A stretch of 64,000 bases of DNA from Pedococcus cremeus (GTDB taxonomy: Bacteria > Actinomycetota > Actinomycetes > Actinomycetales > Dermatophilaceae): contig NZ_FOHB01000003.1 of the NCBI RefSeq assembly GCF_900111375.1, forward strand, positions 434,001-498,000, in the 5' to 3' direction. The notes under the pieces were generated by a model that saw nothing but the letters and a program-made list of their open reading frames with translations, was not told the DNA's origin and did no database searches. Position 1 is the stretch's first letter, and each line of letters starts with the position of its first letter. Made by a program: the position numbers and the translations under genes. Shown one piece after another: positions 19,623 to 28,312 of the stretch.

Positions 19623-20354
19623 ATGACCGCGACAGCCGTGGCCCAGTCCGCCCTCAACGTGCTCGACCCGAACAGCCTGCTCTCCCACTTCGGTGCGCTG
19701 GGGGTGTTCCTCGTGCTGTTCGCGGAGACCGGCCTCCTCATCGGGTTCTTCCTGCCGGGGGACTCCCTGCTCTTCACCGCCGGCCTGCTGTGCGCGACGA
19801 GCGCGACGTCGGCCGTGCACCTGTCCCTGGTCGCGGTCCTGCCTGCTGCCGTGGCCGGCGCGCTCCTCGGGGCGCAGGCCGGCTACCTCATCGGGGCGCG
19901 CGTGGGGCCACGCCTGCTCGACCGTCCCGACCGGCCGCGCCTGCAACAGGCCGTCACACGGTCGCGCGGGGCCCTGCACCGGTACGGACCGGCGAAGGCC
20001 GTCGTCCTGGCCCGCTTCATCCCGCTGGTCCGAACCGTGCTGAACCCCTTGGCAGGCACCATCGCACTGCCGGTGGCGACGTTCACCCTCTGGCAGGTCG
20101 TCGGCGGGGTGCTCTGGACGGTCGGTGTGACCCTGGCGGGCTACCTGCTCGGCTCGTCCGTGCCCAACGTCGACCGCTACCTGCTGCCGATCATCGCCGT
20201 CGTGGTCGCCCTGTCGCTGATCCCGGTGGCGCTGGAGGTGCGGCGCTCGCGCTCCGGCCGAGACCCCCGTCAGTCCGGTCGCGACCCCCGTCATGGGCGG
20301 GACGCAGGACACGACGTCGCCGTCCGCCCCACTCCCGAACAGGACGCCACCTGA
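19623..20354 (+). CDS. DedA-family membrane protein
   Basis: A 243-residue DedA/VTT-domain protein. The N-terminal half-helix motif FAETGLLIGFFLPGDSLLF and the later RFIPLVRTVLNPLAGTIALP are the conserved elements of the family, whose members include lipid flippases such as UptA for undecaprenyl phosphate. Several membrane helices follow and the C-terminus is basic (RRSRSGRDPRQSGRDPRHGR). A GAGAAAGG ribosome site fixes the ATG. Divergent from the BlaI-type repressor across the predicted operator, it overlaps the PAP2 gene by one base. Likely envelope lipid trafficking under BlaI control. Confidence 0.87.
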   Translation: MTATAVAQSALNVLDPNSLLSHFGALGVFLVLFAETGLLIGFFLPGDSLLFTAGLLCATSATSAVHLSLVAVLPAAVAGALLGAQAGYLIGARVGPRLLDRPDRPRLQQAVTRSRGALHRYGPAKAVVLARFIPLVRTVLNPLAGTIALPVATFTLWQVVGGVLWTVGVTLAGYLLGSSVPNVDRYLLPIIAVVVALSLIPVALEVRRSRSGRDPRQSGRDPRHGRDAGHDVAVRPTPEQDAT

Positions 20355-21004
20355 TGAACACCGCCCACCGCCTCGACGACCAGCTCCTCCTCGCCGCCAA
20401 CGGCTTCGCCCGCGACACCCCCGGCCTCCACGGCATCCTCCTGGACTACGGCAAGTACGGGTTGGTGGTGTTCGCGGCCCTGCTGCTCGCCGGTCTGGTC
20501 GCCGCCCGCGGCCGCACGTCCACGGCGCTGGCGGCCACCGGCTGGGCGGCCGTCGCGACCCTCCTCGCGCTGGCGGTCAACCAGCCGCTCGGGCACCTGG
20601 TGGCGGAGGCGCGGCCCTACGTCACGCACCCGACGATCCTCAGGCTGGCCGACCGCACGGCCGACTTCTCCTTCCCGTCCGACCATGCGGTCATGGCGGG
20701 CGCCGTCGCCGCGGGCCTGACGATCGCGCACCGGCGCCTCGGCGCGCTCGCGTGGGTGGCCGCCGTGCTCATGGCCTTCACCCGGGTCTACATCGGCGCC
20801 CACTACCCGTGGGACGTCGCTGCGGGACTCGTGCTCGGCTCCCTGGTCGCCCTTCTCGGATGGCTGGTGCTCCGCCGCCCCCTCGTGTGGCTCACGGCCC
20901 GGTTGCGCGAGCAGCCCGGGATCCGCAGCCTCTTCGGCGCGCCGCACGCTGAGACGTCAGCCCCGGCGGGCCCGCTGGGCGGCTCGGTGGCTGCGGGGTC
21001 ATGA
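20354..21004 (+). CDS. PAP2-family lipid phosphatase
   Basis: A 216-residue membrane phosphatase. The three PAP2 signatures are present: an ARPYVTHP element for motif 1, FSFPSDHAVMAGAVAAG for motif 2 and TRVYIGAHYPWDVAAG for motif 3 with the catalytic His and Asp. Five or so membrane helices surround them. Family members dephosphorylate undecaprenyl pyrophosphate, phosphatidic acid or related lipids. It starts within the TGATG of the preceding DedA gene and is followed by a second DedA gene, so a bactoprenol-recycling unit is a reasonable inference. Confidence 0.88.
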   Translation: MNTAHRLDDQLLLAANGFARDTPGLHGILLDYGKYGLVVFAALLLAGLVAARGRTSTALAATGWAAVATLLALAVNQPLGHLVAEARPYVTHPTILRLADRTADFSFPSDHAVMAGAVAAGLTIAHRRLGALAWVAAVLMAFTRVYIGAHYPWDVAAGLVLGSLVALLGWLVLRRPLVWLTARLREQPGIRSLFGAPHAETSAPAGPLGGSVAAGS

Positions 21005-21068
21005 ACCGAGTCGTCAGCGACCACAACGGGACCCAAGCATCCACGGGCCCAAGGGGCGGGGTCGCCTC

Positions 21069-21731
21069 GTGAGCTCGATCGTCGACTCCATCCTGGGCGC
21101 CTCGCCCTGGATCGTCCTGGGGCTGGTCGCACTGGTCGTCTTCGCCGAGGACGCCCTGTTCGTCGGCTTCGTGCTGCCCGGTGAGACCGCCGCGCTGCTC
21201 GGTGGCGTCGCCGCCCATCGCGGACACGTACCCCTCGTGGCGGTCATGGCTGTCGTCGTGGTGGCCGCCATCGTCGGTGACACCGTGGGCTACGAGGTGG
21301 GCAAGCGCCTCGGCCCACGGCTGCTGGGCCTGCGCATCTTCGACAAGCGCCGTGACCGCTTGGACGGCGCGCAGAACTTCTTGGCGCGCCGGGGCGGTTC
21401 GGCCGTCCTGCTGGGCCGCTGGGTCGCGTTCTTTCGGGCCGTGATGCCCGCCCTGGCGGGCGCTTCCCGTATGCCGTACCGCACCTTCCTGACGTGGAAC
21501 GCCACCGGAGGGCTCCTGTGGGGCACCGCCGTGGTGCTCGCGGGGTACCTCGCCGGAGCCTCGTACGCGCGGGTGGAGCAGGCCATCGGCCGCGACGGCG
21601 CCCTCGTTGCTCTCGCCATCGCCCTCCTCGGGCTGCTCGTCTGGCGCATCCGGCGGCATCGCAGAGGTGGGGGAGGCGCTGACGACGGCACCGGCAAGGA
21701 CGCCCAACCCCATGAGAGGGCTCACTCCTGA
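21069..21731 (+). CDS. DedA-family membrane protein (second copy)
   Basis: A 220-residue DedA protein, clearly diverged from the copy 1.4 kb upstream. Conserved elements are FAEDALFVGFVLPGETAALL, GDTVGYEVGKRLG and RWVAFFRAVMPALAGASRMP, giving the characteristic Arg and Pro/Gly pattern. Membrane helices flank these, and the tail is Gly/Arg-rich. Its GTG follows a GGGCGGGG ribosome site; a 64-bp gap separates it from the PAP2 gene. It probably functions with that gene in polyprenyl or phospholipid translocation. Confidence 0.87.
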   Translation: MSSIVDSILGASPWIVLGLVALVVFAEDALFVGFVLPGETAALLGGVAAHRGHVPLVAVMAVVVVAAIVGDTVGYEVGKRLGPRLLGLRIFDKRRDRLDGAQNFLARRGGSAVLLGRWVAFFRAVMPALAGASRMPYRTFLTWNATGGLLWGTAVVLAGYLAGASYARVEQAIGRDGALVALAIALLGLLVWRIRRHRRGGGGADDGTGKDAQPHERAHS

Positions 21732-21737
21732 GGGACC

Positions 21738-22331
21738 TCAGGGCCCGACGCGTCGCTGCACCACCCAGCGCCACTTGGCGATCTGCCGGTCGCGCGTGAA
21801 CCCGAACTCTGCGAACAGGCTCTCCGGCCCGGTGTGCAGGTAGGCGCCCTGCTGGGGGGCCCGGCCATCGACCTGCTCGGGATAGGCCTCGACCAGCCCT
21901 CCGCCGGCATCCTCGATCGCGGCCAGGGCTCCGGCCACGGCGGCCCGGGCAACCCCTTCACGTCGGTGACCCTTGCCGGTGAAGATGCAGCCGATCCGCC
22001 AGTCCGGCGGCTCGGTGAGACCTCGTGCGCAGGCGGCGGGATTCTTGATGTTCGGCAGCTCCGCCGGGGGTCCGTACTGGCACCATCCGACGCACTGGTC
22101 GCCCTGGTAGATCAGGACCTGATGCACCGTCCTGGCGCGCACGTGCGCCTTCTTGGCCTCACGGTTCCCAGCAGCCGTGTGGCCTCGGCCCACGCCCTCG
22201 GGATGGAAGCCCATGCACCAGCAGCCGCCCCAGACACCGTTGTTCGCCTCGACGAGGCGGGCGAAGTCGTCCCAGGTGTCCTCACTGAGCGCACGGGTCG
22301 CGTAGAGAGGTCCCGTTGCCTTGTCGGTCAT
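21738..22331 (-). CDS. GNAT-family N-acetyltransferase
   Basis: A 197-residue GNAT protein. The acetyl-CoA binding region is recognisable in RIGCIFTGKGHRREGVARAA (a variant Q/RxxGxG/A loop), followed by LAAIEDAGGGLVEAYPEQ. The N-terminal third contains an unusual Cys/Trp-rich stretch (NNGVWGGCWCMGFHPEG) seen in a subgroup of uncharacterised actinobacterial acetyltransferases. I start at MTDKATGP rather than 12 codons upstream because the upstream residues look unconserved. It converges with the DedA gene. Substrate unknown. Confidence 0.8.
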   Translation of the reverse strand: MTDKATGPLYATRALSEDTWDDFARLVEANNGVWGGCWCMGFHPEGVGRGHTAAGNREAKKAHVRARTVHQVLIYQGDQCVGWCQYGPPAELPNIKNPAACARGLTEPPDWRIGCIFTGKGHRREGVARAAVAGALAAIEDAGGGLVEAYPEQVDGRAPQQGAYLHTGPESLFAEFGFTRDRQIAKWRWVVQRRVGP

Positions 22332-22414
22332 GGAGCCATGTTCCTCGTTCTGCTCGACGAGGCACACGATGTGGGCGATGTGTCACTCGGCTATGCGGTC
22401 ACTCGGCTGTGCGG

Positions 22415-23269
22415 TCACTCGCTGGAGAGCCCGCGGGCGAGCTGGGCCGTGCCGAGCGCCACCACCGCGACACAGAGCAGGTATGCCGCGAGATGCCCGG
22501 GGGAGAGGGGCAGCTGCTCGTGCAGCAGTGCCGCCCCGAGCACCACGGCCACCACCGGGGCGGTCGCCTCGTTGGCGGGGAAGCTCGCGGCCAGGGAACC
22601 CACCTGGAAGGAGACCTGGGTCAGGACCAGCGCGCCCGCGCCGGCCAGGAGCAGGCACACGAAGGGGACCCACCCGTCGGGTTGGGTGAGCCCCGTCGGG
22701 CCGGAGCGCTGCCAGGACGTGGCCACGGCGTCGAGCAGCACGCCGACGAGGCCGAACCAGGCACCGGCCACCGCCCCGTAGACCGCAGCCCGGACCGTCG
22801 AGGACGCCGTGCGCACTGCGAGGAGCAGGACGGCGCCGATCGCTGCGGCGCCCGCCGTGGCCCAGGCCGCGTGGGCGGCCGGAAGGGGCGAGGCCTCGCC
22901 CGGGTTCCCCACCAGGCCGAAGAAGACCGCGAGGGCGCCGAGGATGCCAACGCAGGCGGCATAGTCCCGCCAGGTCGGGGCGGGCCCACCGAGCACACGC
23001 CCCACCGGCAGGGCGACCGGGACGGCCAGGACGAGCAGCGGTTGGACCAGCAGGACCGGTCCGGTCGCCAGGGCCACGACCTGCAGGACCAGCCCGACGG
23101 TGTCGCCGCCGACCGACGCAAGCCATCGAGGATCGCGGGCCAGGCGCAGAACGCCGCGGGCATCGGCTCGGCCCGTGCCGCGGTGCGCCGCTCGGTGCTG
23201 CACCGCGGTGGCGGTGCCGTACGCGACGGCGGACATCACCGCACAGGGCAGTGCGACAGCCAGGGACAC
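22415..23269 (-). CDS. DMT-superfamily (EamA/NIPA-like) transporter
   Basis: A 284-residue protein with eight to ten hydrophobic helices and an internal repeat typical of drug/metabolite transporters; conserved-looking features include VLLVQPLLVLAVPVALPVG and ASFPANEATAPVVAVVLGA near the end of each half. Related actinobacterial proteins are annotated as DMT family or putative Mg transporters, without known substrate. Its stop codon lies inside a 16-bp tandem repeat that reiterates the terminal GAGTGA. It is divergent from the MOSC-domain gene. Confidence 0.8.
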   Translation of the reverse strand: MSLAVALPCAVMSAVAYGTATAVQHRAAHRGTGRADARGVLRLARDPRWLASVGGDTVGLVLQVVALATGPVLLVQPLLVLAVPVALPVGRVLGGPAPTWRDYAACVGILGALAVFFGLVGNPGEASPLPAAHAAWATAGAAAIGAVLLLAVRTASSTVRAAVYGAVAGAWFGLVGVLLDAVATSWQRSGPTGLTQPDGWVPFVCLLLAGAGALVLTQVSFQVGSLAASFPANEATAPVVAVVLGAALLHEQLPLSPGHLAAYLLCVAVVALGTAQLARGLSSE

Positions 23270-23339
23270 ACACCGACGCTATCCCGGGGCTGAGGGAGGG
23301 CGCTGTCCGCCGCTCCGGACGACACGAGAGGATGCGCGT

Positions 23340-23933
23340 GTGCCCACACCCCGCGTCGTTGCCGTGAGTCGTGACGCGACCCACCGGTTCAGCAAAGTGC
23401 CGGCCGAGTCCATCACTCTCGTGGCCGGTCTCGGTGTACTCGGCGATGCCCATGCCGGCACCTTGGTCCAGCACCGGTCGCGCGTGCATCGCGACCCGAA
23501 CCAGCCCAACCTGCGCCAGGTGCATCTGATCCATGCCGAGGTCTTCGACGACGCCCGGACCATGGGCTACGAGCTCGGGCCGGGGGACCTCGGGGAGAAC
23601 GTCCTCACCGCAGACCTCGACCTGCTCGGGTTGCCCACTGGAACCCTGCTCGACCTCGGCGGTCCCGTCGTGCGGCTGACCGGCCTGCGCAACCCCTGCG
23701 CCCAGATCAACGCCTTTCGCCCCGGGCTGCTCAAGGTGGTGCTGTCCCGCGCGGACGGGACGCCGACCGACGTGCCGGCCCCGTCGACCGCCTCGCCGGA
23801 GTCCGCTACCGCACCCGTCATCCGCAAGGCCGGTGTGATGGCCGTCGTCGAACGCGGCGGCGAGGTCGCCCCGGGTCAGCCGATCACGGTGACCCTTCCC
23901 GCACCACCGCACACGCCCCTCGCCCCGGTCTGA
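23340..23933 (+). CDS. MOSC-domain protein
   Basis: A 197-residue MOSC-domain protein. The fold is marked by GLGVLGDAHAGTLVQHRSR, RQVHLIHAEVFDD, GDLGENVLTADLDLLGLP and RLTGLRNPCAQINAF, the last containing the conserved Cys that in this family may carry or transfer sulfur to molybdenum cofactor-type substrates. The start is a GTG with AGAGGA upstream. MOSC proteins are linked to moco sulfuration or to reduction of N-hydroxylated compounds. An FdhD and a sulfite-oxidase-like gene lie 30-37 kb away, but there is no local partner. Confidence 0.85.
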   Translation: MPTPRVVAVSRDATHRFSKVPAESITLVAGLGVLGDAHAGTLVQHRSRVHRDPNQPNLRQVHLIHAEVFDDARTMGYELGPGDLGENVLTADLDLLGLPTGTLLDLGGPVVRLTGLRNPCAQINAFRPGLLKVVLSRADGTPTDVPAPSTASPESATAPVIRKAGVMAVVERGGEVAPGQPITVTLPAPPHTPLAPV

Positions 23934-23975
23934 CCAGACGGTCGTCAGCGGCGGTGCTCGAGGGAGCTGCGCCGG

Positions 23976-25109
23976 CTACGCGGTCAGGTCGGCAATGACA
24001 CGCTCGGCGTGCGGCATCGCCTCGATCGCGTTGCGCAACCGTGCTGCGGCCTCTCGGAAGGTTGGTTCATGGACAACCGTGTGCAGTGCAGTCGCGACGG
24101 TGGCGGTGGTCGTCTCGTCCGGTTGCAGGGCGAGGGCCGCGCCGGTGGCGACGAGGCTTGCCGCGTTGAGCGGCTGGTCGGTGCTCTGGGGCAGACACAG
24201 CTGGGGCAGGCCGTAGCAGAGCGCGCCGAGCATCGTTCCTGCACCCACGTGCGAGACCACTGCCGAGCAGTGGGGCAGTACATCTGCCTGCGGCACGTAG
24301 GCATACGAGATGGCAGACGCTGAGAGTGGGCCGATCCCGGCCGGGTCGAAGCCCGGGCCGGTGCTCACCACGATGTTCACGTCGAGTTGGTCAGCGGCAT
24401 CGAGCACGGCTCGAAACACCTGTGGTGTCTGGTTCATGACGGTGCCGAGCGTGAAGTAGACCGTCTGTGGATGCGGCAGGGCGGCGATCGCCCCAGCGAC
24501 GGAACCATCAGCAGACTCGCCGGCCGATGGGCGCAAGGGGCGGACGTCGCGCCAGGCCATTCCGTCGCGCGTTCTCATCACGGGCGGACAGATGTCCAGG
24601 TACGGCGCTGCGAGGACCGATTCGGTCGGATCCACACCGAAGGTCTCGGCCAGGGCCGACCCGATGACGGCGATCATGTCGTCGTTCTCCGCGAGCATCG
24701 GACCGTAGCCGTGGGTCACGTGGGGCGTGCCGGCTTTGACGGCTACCGCCGCTGCTCCCAGCTCGAGGGGGTCGTGCACCACCAGATCAGGCTTCCAGGT
24801 GGACCAGAACAAGGTCAGGTCACGGGCGCGCAGGGCGCCGGCGGCCCCGAAGAGGTACTTGGCCGCGAACACGCTCTGCTCCGACTCCGGCAACCGGCTG
24901 ATCATGGCGTTGTCGGGAAGGCTCGCATAGGACTCGGCCGCCGTCGGCCCCGCGGCCGCGGCCGCCACCCCGAGACTCGACGCGTGGGGCACCAGGTCCG
25001 GTCCGGTGGTGATGACCACCTCGTGGCCGGCCCGCTGTGCCGCACGAACCAGCGGCACCATGGGCAGCAGGTGCCCGTACCCCGGCCACGCGCTGAAGAG
25101 GATCTTCAT
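23976..25109 (-). CDS. GT1-family (MGT/UGT-like) glycosyltransferase
   Basis: A 377-residue GT-B glycosyltransferase. The N-terminal acceptor domain begins MKILFSAWPGYGHLLPMVPL, as in macrolide and flavonoid glycosyltransferases. The nucleotide-sugar domain ends with the signature CSAVVSHVGAGTMLGALCYG followed by GLPQLCLPQSTDQPLNA, where the His and Gly residues contact the donor phosphate and Asp-Gln the sugar. In-frame ATGs exist 3 and 12 codons upstream; MKILF fits the family best. It is isolated, with no biosynthetic cluster around it, so the role may be detoxification of macrolide-like compounds or lipid glycosylation. Confidence 0.87.
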   Translation of the reverse strand: MKILFSAWPGYGHLLPMVPLVRAAQRAGHEVVITTGPDLVPHASSLGVAAAAAGPTAAESYASLPDNAMISRLPESEQSVFAAKYLFGAAGALRARDLTLFWSTWKPDLVVHDPLELGAAAVAVKAGTPHVTHGYGPMLAENDDMIAVIGSALAETFGVDPTESVLAAPYLDICPPVMRTRDGMAWRDVRPLRPSAGESADGSVAGAIAALPHPQTVYFTLGTVMNQTPQVFRAVLDAADQLDVNIVVSTGPGFDPAGIGPLSASAISYAYVPQADVLPHCSAVVSHVGAGTMLGALCYGLPQLCLPQSTDQPLNAASLVATGAALALQPDETTTATVATALHTVVHEPTFREAAARLRNAIEAMPHAERVIADLTA

Positions 25110-25244
25110 CCGGCCCATCCCCGTCCATTGGCCCCTCGAGAACACAGCCTTCGCCGAGGAACCCGCTTCCGCAAGGGGCCGCCTCCAGCGCTCACAGGCG
25201 TGAGCCCGACATTTCGCTCTGGCTCGCTCTGGCTCGCCTGGCGT

Positions 25245-25427
25245 TCAGCTGGGGTGTCGAGTGACAGCGCCCCCTGTGGCGTCGTCATGAGCGCGCCGTC
25301 GGGCTGCGAGCGTCGAGACGTCGCCGGAGGACGGCCGGCCCACCCGCCTGAGCCGCCTTCGCTCGGACAGCCAGGCAAGAGTCCCCAGGACGAGCAGCAC
25401 GATCCCCACGACCACCCAAGGATTCAT
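25245..25427 (-). CDS. Small single-pass membrane protein
   Basis: A 60-residue protein beginning MNPWVVVGIVLLVLGTLAWL, one N-terminal membrane helix followed by a basic cytoplasmic tail (SERRRLRRVGRPSSGD onwards). A GGAGG ribosome site sits six bases before the ATG, which argues that it is translated. An ATG four codons earlier is less well placed, and longer upstream frames are not credible. It lies just left of the repeat-bearing noncoding stretch that I interpret as the edge of an old mobile element. No function is known. Confidence 0.6.
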   Translation of the reverse strand: MNPWVVVGIVLLVLGTLAWLSERRRLRRVGRPSSGDVSTLAARRRAHDDATGGAVTRHPS

Positions 25428-25439
25428 CGCCACCTCCAT

Positions 25440-25907
25440 CGATACGTCGGAGTATCCGGGGTCGGACCAGTTCCTGTGGTGCGATTCCCTCAAGCGGCCA
25501 GCAGGAGCATCACGCAGGTCTGCGCAGTGACGTGAACGGTGAGCCGCGGGGTGGTGACCGGCTGCGATGCCGGTACGGAAGCCCGCTCCACGGGTTTGAA
25601 GGAGCGACCGATCGGAGAGGCGACGGCTGGGGCCTGCGGGAGCCAGGTAGGCACCTGCCCCTGCCCTCCTCAGCGGAGTAGAAGGCGATGAGCAGCTGAG
25701 TCGATAGCAGCGCCTTGGCTCGGGGCCGGGCTGCTCATGTGGGCTTGCGTGACGCGGGGTGCGGTGGGGTGCGCGAGGAGGGCGCGCTGGCGCTAGCAGC
25801 GCGGGGCCCCATCGCGGGGTCCCGCGTCGTGGCGAAGCCGCGCTAGAGCCAGTGCAGAAAGTACGCACCGACCAAGTGACCGATGCTGCGGTCGATCCCA
25901 GTCGACC
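25440..25907. other. Gene-free stretch containing a diverged copy of the integrated element's left-end region
   Basis: No credible gene is visible. From about 25514 to 25885 the sequence aligns by eye with about 29200-29563. Shared blocks include GTCTGCGCAGTGAC, GTGACCGGCTGCGATGCCGG, a fully identical 24-bp run (25756-25779 versus 29437-29460) and GCGCGGGGCCCCATCGCGGG. I interpret it as the left end of a decayed integrative element. Confidence 0.6.
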
Positions 25908-27317
25908 TCAGGTATGGGCTTTGAGCGTGTCGTTGAGAATATGGCCGGCCTCGGAGAATCGTGCGGGGTCCTCGGCGGAGAAGTTGAGCCGGATGAACGG
26001 GCCCGAGGGTTCTGCGGGGAACCATTCGGTGCCTGGGGCGATGAGGAGACCGCGTGACTCACTGTCGCGGACGAACTGCCCCACGTCGGTGCCGTCGGGC
26101 AGGCGCGCCCACAGGTTGAGGCCGCCTCGGGGGACCTGTTGGACGTGAAGGTCTGGGGCGCAGGTTCTGAGCGACTCGAGAAGCTGGTCTCGGCGGGTCT
26201 TGAGCTGTTGGCGCATGCCGCGCAGGTGTGTGGTCCAGCCGGGTTGGGTGACCACGTCGAGGGCTGCGGCTTGGAGGAGACCACTGACGTACATGCTCTC
26301 TGCTGCGCGGTCGGCGAGGATGCGGTCGCGCGCTGGGCCGCGTGCGATGACGGCGGCTACGCGAAGGGCTGGCGAGACGCTCTTGGTCAGGGATCGCAGG
26401 TAGATGACGTGCCCGTCGTGGTCGTAGCCGACCAGGGGCCCGGGATCGGCGTCGATGCCAAGGTCGTGGGCCCAGTCGTCCTCGATGAGGAAGGCGCCGT
26501 GCCGGCGGACGATGTCGAGTACCGCTTGGCCGGTGTCGGGTGACCACTGCGAACCGGTGGGGTTCGCGAAGGTCGGCTGGGCGTAGAACGCGCGGGCACC
26601 CGTCGCCGCGAACGCGCGGTCGACCTCGTCCGGGTCGGGACCTTGGGAGCTGGTGGGGACCGGCACGAGGACGACGCCGGTCTGCTCGGCGGCGAGGATG
26701 GCACCCCAGTAGGTCGGTGACTCGATGAGGAGGGGCTGGCCGGGTCCGATCAGGGCTCGGAAGATGGAGCTCAGCCCGCTCTGGCTGCCGGCGACGATGA
26801 GGGCGTCGCGCGCGGCGGGCGGGTTCACTCCGACAGGGGCGGTGGCGGCGACTTGGCTGGCGAACCATGTCTGGAGCTCGGGGAGGCCTGCAGCAGGGGA
26901 GCGGGTCAGCGCAGCCTCCGTGCGTGCTGCCCGCGTCAGAGCGGCACGCACCAGCCGTTCTGGCAGTAGGTCGCGGGCCGGGTAGCCGGAATGCAGCCGG
27001 ATGGCGTCCGGAGCGGAAGCGCGCTGGGTGGCGGACAGGCCGGTCGGCCGAGACCGCCGGGATCCGAGGGCTGCGGTCTGCCAGCCGAAGTCTGCTGCGC
27101 GGTGAGGGCGCACGGCTCGCACGAACGTGCCGACCCCGGGACGGCTGTCCACCAGCCCCAAGGCGGTCAGCTGTCGCATCGCCTTCTGCACCGTGACCGG
27201 GCTGGCGCCGTGCTGAGCCATCAGGGTGCGGTTCGACGGAAGCTGGGCCCCGGGCGGCGCTGACGCAACCCAGTCACGCAGCGCATCAACGATGCGGCTT
27301 GCGCTATCGTTGTTCAT
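25908..27317 (-). CDS. MocR/GntR-type regulator with aminotransferase-like domain
   Basis: A 469-residue MocR regulator. Residues 1-65 are a GntR winged helix (PPGAQLPSNRTLMAQHGASP and VTVQKAMRQLTALGLVDSRP). A fold-type I aminotransferase-like domain follows, with the PLP-binding Lys in YLRSLTKSVSPALRV and the sequence YAQPTFANPTGSQWSP. Such proteins sense PLP or amino-acid adducts and control adjacent genes. The ATG is in CATG, shared antiparallel with the start of the divergent EamA transporter, and three GCTATCG-like direct repeats overlap this start region. Likely it regulates the exporter and itself. It lies within the presumed older element, so it may be acquired. Confidence 0.88.
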   Translation of the reverse strand: MNNDSASRIVDALRDWVASAPPGAQLPSNRTLMAQHGASPVTVQKAMRQLTALGLVDSRPGVGTFVRAVRPHRAADFGWQTAALGSRRSRPTGLSATQRASAPDAIRLHSGYPARDLLPERLVRAALTRAARTEAALTRSPAAGLPELQTWFASQVAATAPVGVNPPAARDALIVAGSQSGLSSIFRALIGPGQPLLIESPTYWGAILAAEQTGVVLVPVPTSSQGPDPDEVDRAFAATGARAFYAQPTFANPTGSQWSPDTGQAVLDIVRRHGAFLIEDDWAHDLGIDADPGPLVGYDHDGHVIYLRSLTKSVSPALRVAAVIARGPARDRILADRAAESMYVSGLLQAAALDVVTQPGWTTHLRGMRQQLKTRRDQLLESLRTCAPDLHVQQVPRGGLNLWARLPDGTDVGQFVRDSESRGLLIAPGTEWFPAEPSGPFIRLNFSAEDPARFSEAGHILNDTLKAHT

Positions 27318-27363
27318 GACACAGCAGAGTAGCGTTATCGCAGCGCCATCACCAGTGCTATCG
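27303..27363. promoter_or_regulatory. Probable MocR operator: three direct GCTATCG-type repeats
   Basis: GCTATCG occurs at 27303 and 27357, with GTTATCG at 27334, all in the same orientation across the divergent start region. MocR proteins characteristically bind direct repeats. The repeats overlap both start codons, so leaderless or very short transcripts are implied unless the transporter starts at the GTG at 27355. Confidence 0.5.
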
Positions 27364-28263
27364 AGCCACCCGGCGCAGTCGGGTCTGGGCTGGGGTCTGC
27401 TCGGCATCACGGCCTTCTCGTTCACGGTGCCGTTCACCCGGCTGGCCGCTCACGATGGCCTGTCCGCGCTGTTCATTGGCTCAGGTCGTGCAGTGGTCGC
27501 TGCCGCCCTCGCCGCCGTGGCGCTGCTGACGACCCGTCAGGCCCGGCCCACCATGGTCCAGTGGTGGCGTCTGGCCGTCGTCGCCGCCGGTGTGGTGGTC
27601 GGGTTTCCGCTGCTGACGTCCTACGCGTTGACTACGGCCCCGGCGAGCCACGGCGCGGTCGTCATCGGGCTCCTACCCGCGGCCACGGCTGCAATGGCGG
27701 TCCTGCGTGGCAAGGAGCGGGTGCCGGCGTCGTTCTGGGTGATCGCCGCGCTGGGAGCAGCGGCGGTGTTGGCCTTCGCGGCTCTACAGAACGGTGGGCT
27801 GGGGTCGTTGCACTGGGCGGACTTCCTGCTTTTCGGCGCCGTGCTCGCGGCCGCCATCGGGTACGCCGAGGGCGGCCTGTTGGCGCGTGAGCTCGGCGCC
27901 TGGCAGACCGTGTCGTGGGGGTTGGTGCTGTCCGCGCCGCTGATGATCGCCCTCACCGTGGTCTCCGTCGTCGTTGAGACCCCATCCGGGACGCCGCTGC
28001 AGTGGCTCGCCTTCGCGTACCTGTGTGTCGTATCGATGTACGTGGGTTTCTTCGCCTGGTACCGCGGCCTTGCCATCGGACCGATGGCGCAGGTGAGCCA
28101 GGTGCAGCTGGTGCAGCCGGTCCTGAGCATCCTCTGGGCGGCCCTGATCTTGCGTGAGCACCTGACCTGGCCGACCGTCCTGGGTGGTCTGGTCGTGATC
28201 GCCTGTGCCCGATTCGCGGTCCGGGCCCGTCTGGGAAGGAGTGCTCACGCGAAGCGCCGTTGA
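27316..28263 (+). CDS. EamA/DMT-family exporter
   Basis: A 315-residue transporter with ten hydrophobic helices in two EamA repeats; features include PASHGAVVIGLLPAATAAMA in the first and QVQLVQPVLSILWAALIL near the end. Family members export amino acids, metabolites or drugs. The ATG overlaps the MocR ATG on the other strand, so the first ~13 residues are also compatible with a later GTG (27355, reading VLSSHPAQSG). Paired MocR-EamA genes are common, with the regulator typically inducing the exporter in response to an amine or amino-acid signal. Substrate unknown. Confidence 0.85.
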   Translation: MTQQSSVIAAPSPVLSSHPAQSGLGWGLLGITAFSFTVPFTRLAAHDGLSALFIGSGRAVVAAALAAVALLTTRQARPTMVQWWRLAVVAAGVVVGFPLLTSYALTTAPASHGAVVIGLLPAATAAMAVLRGKERVPASFWVIAALGAAAVLAFAALQNGGLGSLHWADFLLFGAVLAAAIGYAEGGLLARELGAWQTVSWGLVLSAPLMIALTVVSVVVETPSGTPLQWLAFAYLCVVSMYVGFFAWYRGLAIGPMAQVSQVQLVQPVLSILWAALILREHLTWPTVLGGLVVIACARFAVRARLGRSAHAKRR

Positions 28264-28312
28264 TGCGGCCCGGAGGCGGGCGGAGAGTGGAGCGCAGCAT
28301 CGGCGCCGGAGG

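Noticed and set aside
25245-25868. Longer 207-codon frame reading into the 60-aa membrane protein
   Set aside because: The upstream part is Arg/Pro-rich noise over the duplicated noncoding block; the GGAGG-preceded ATG defines the real start.
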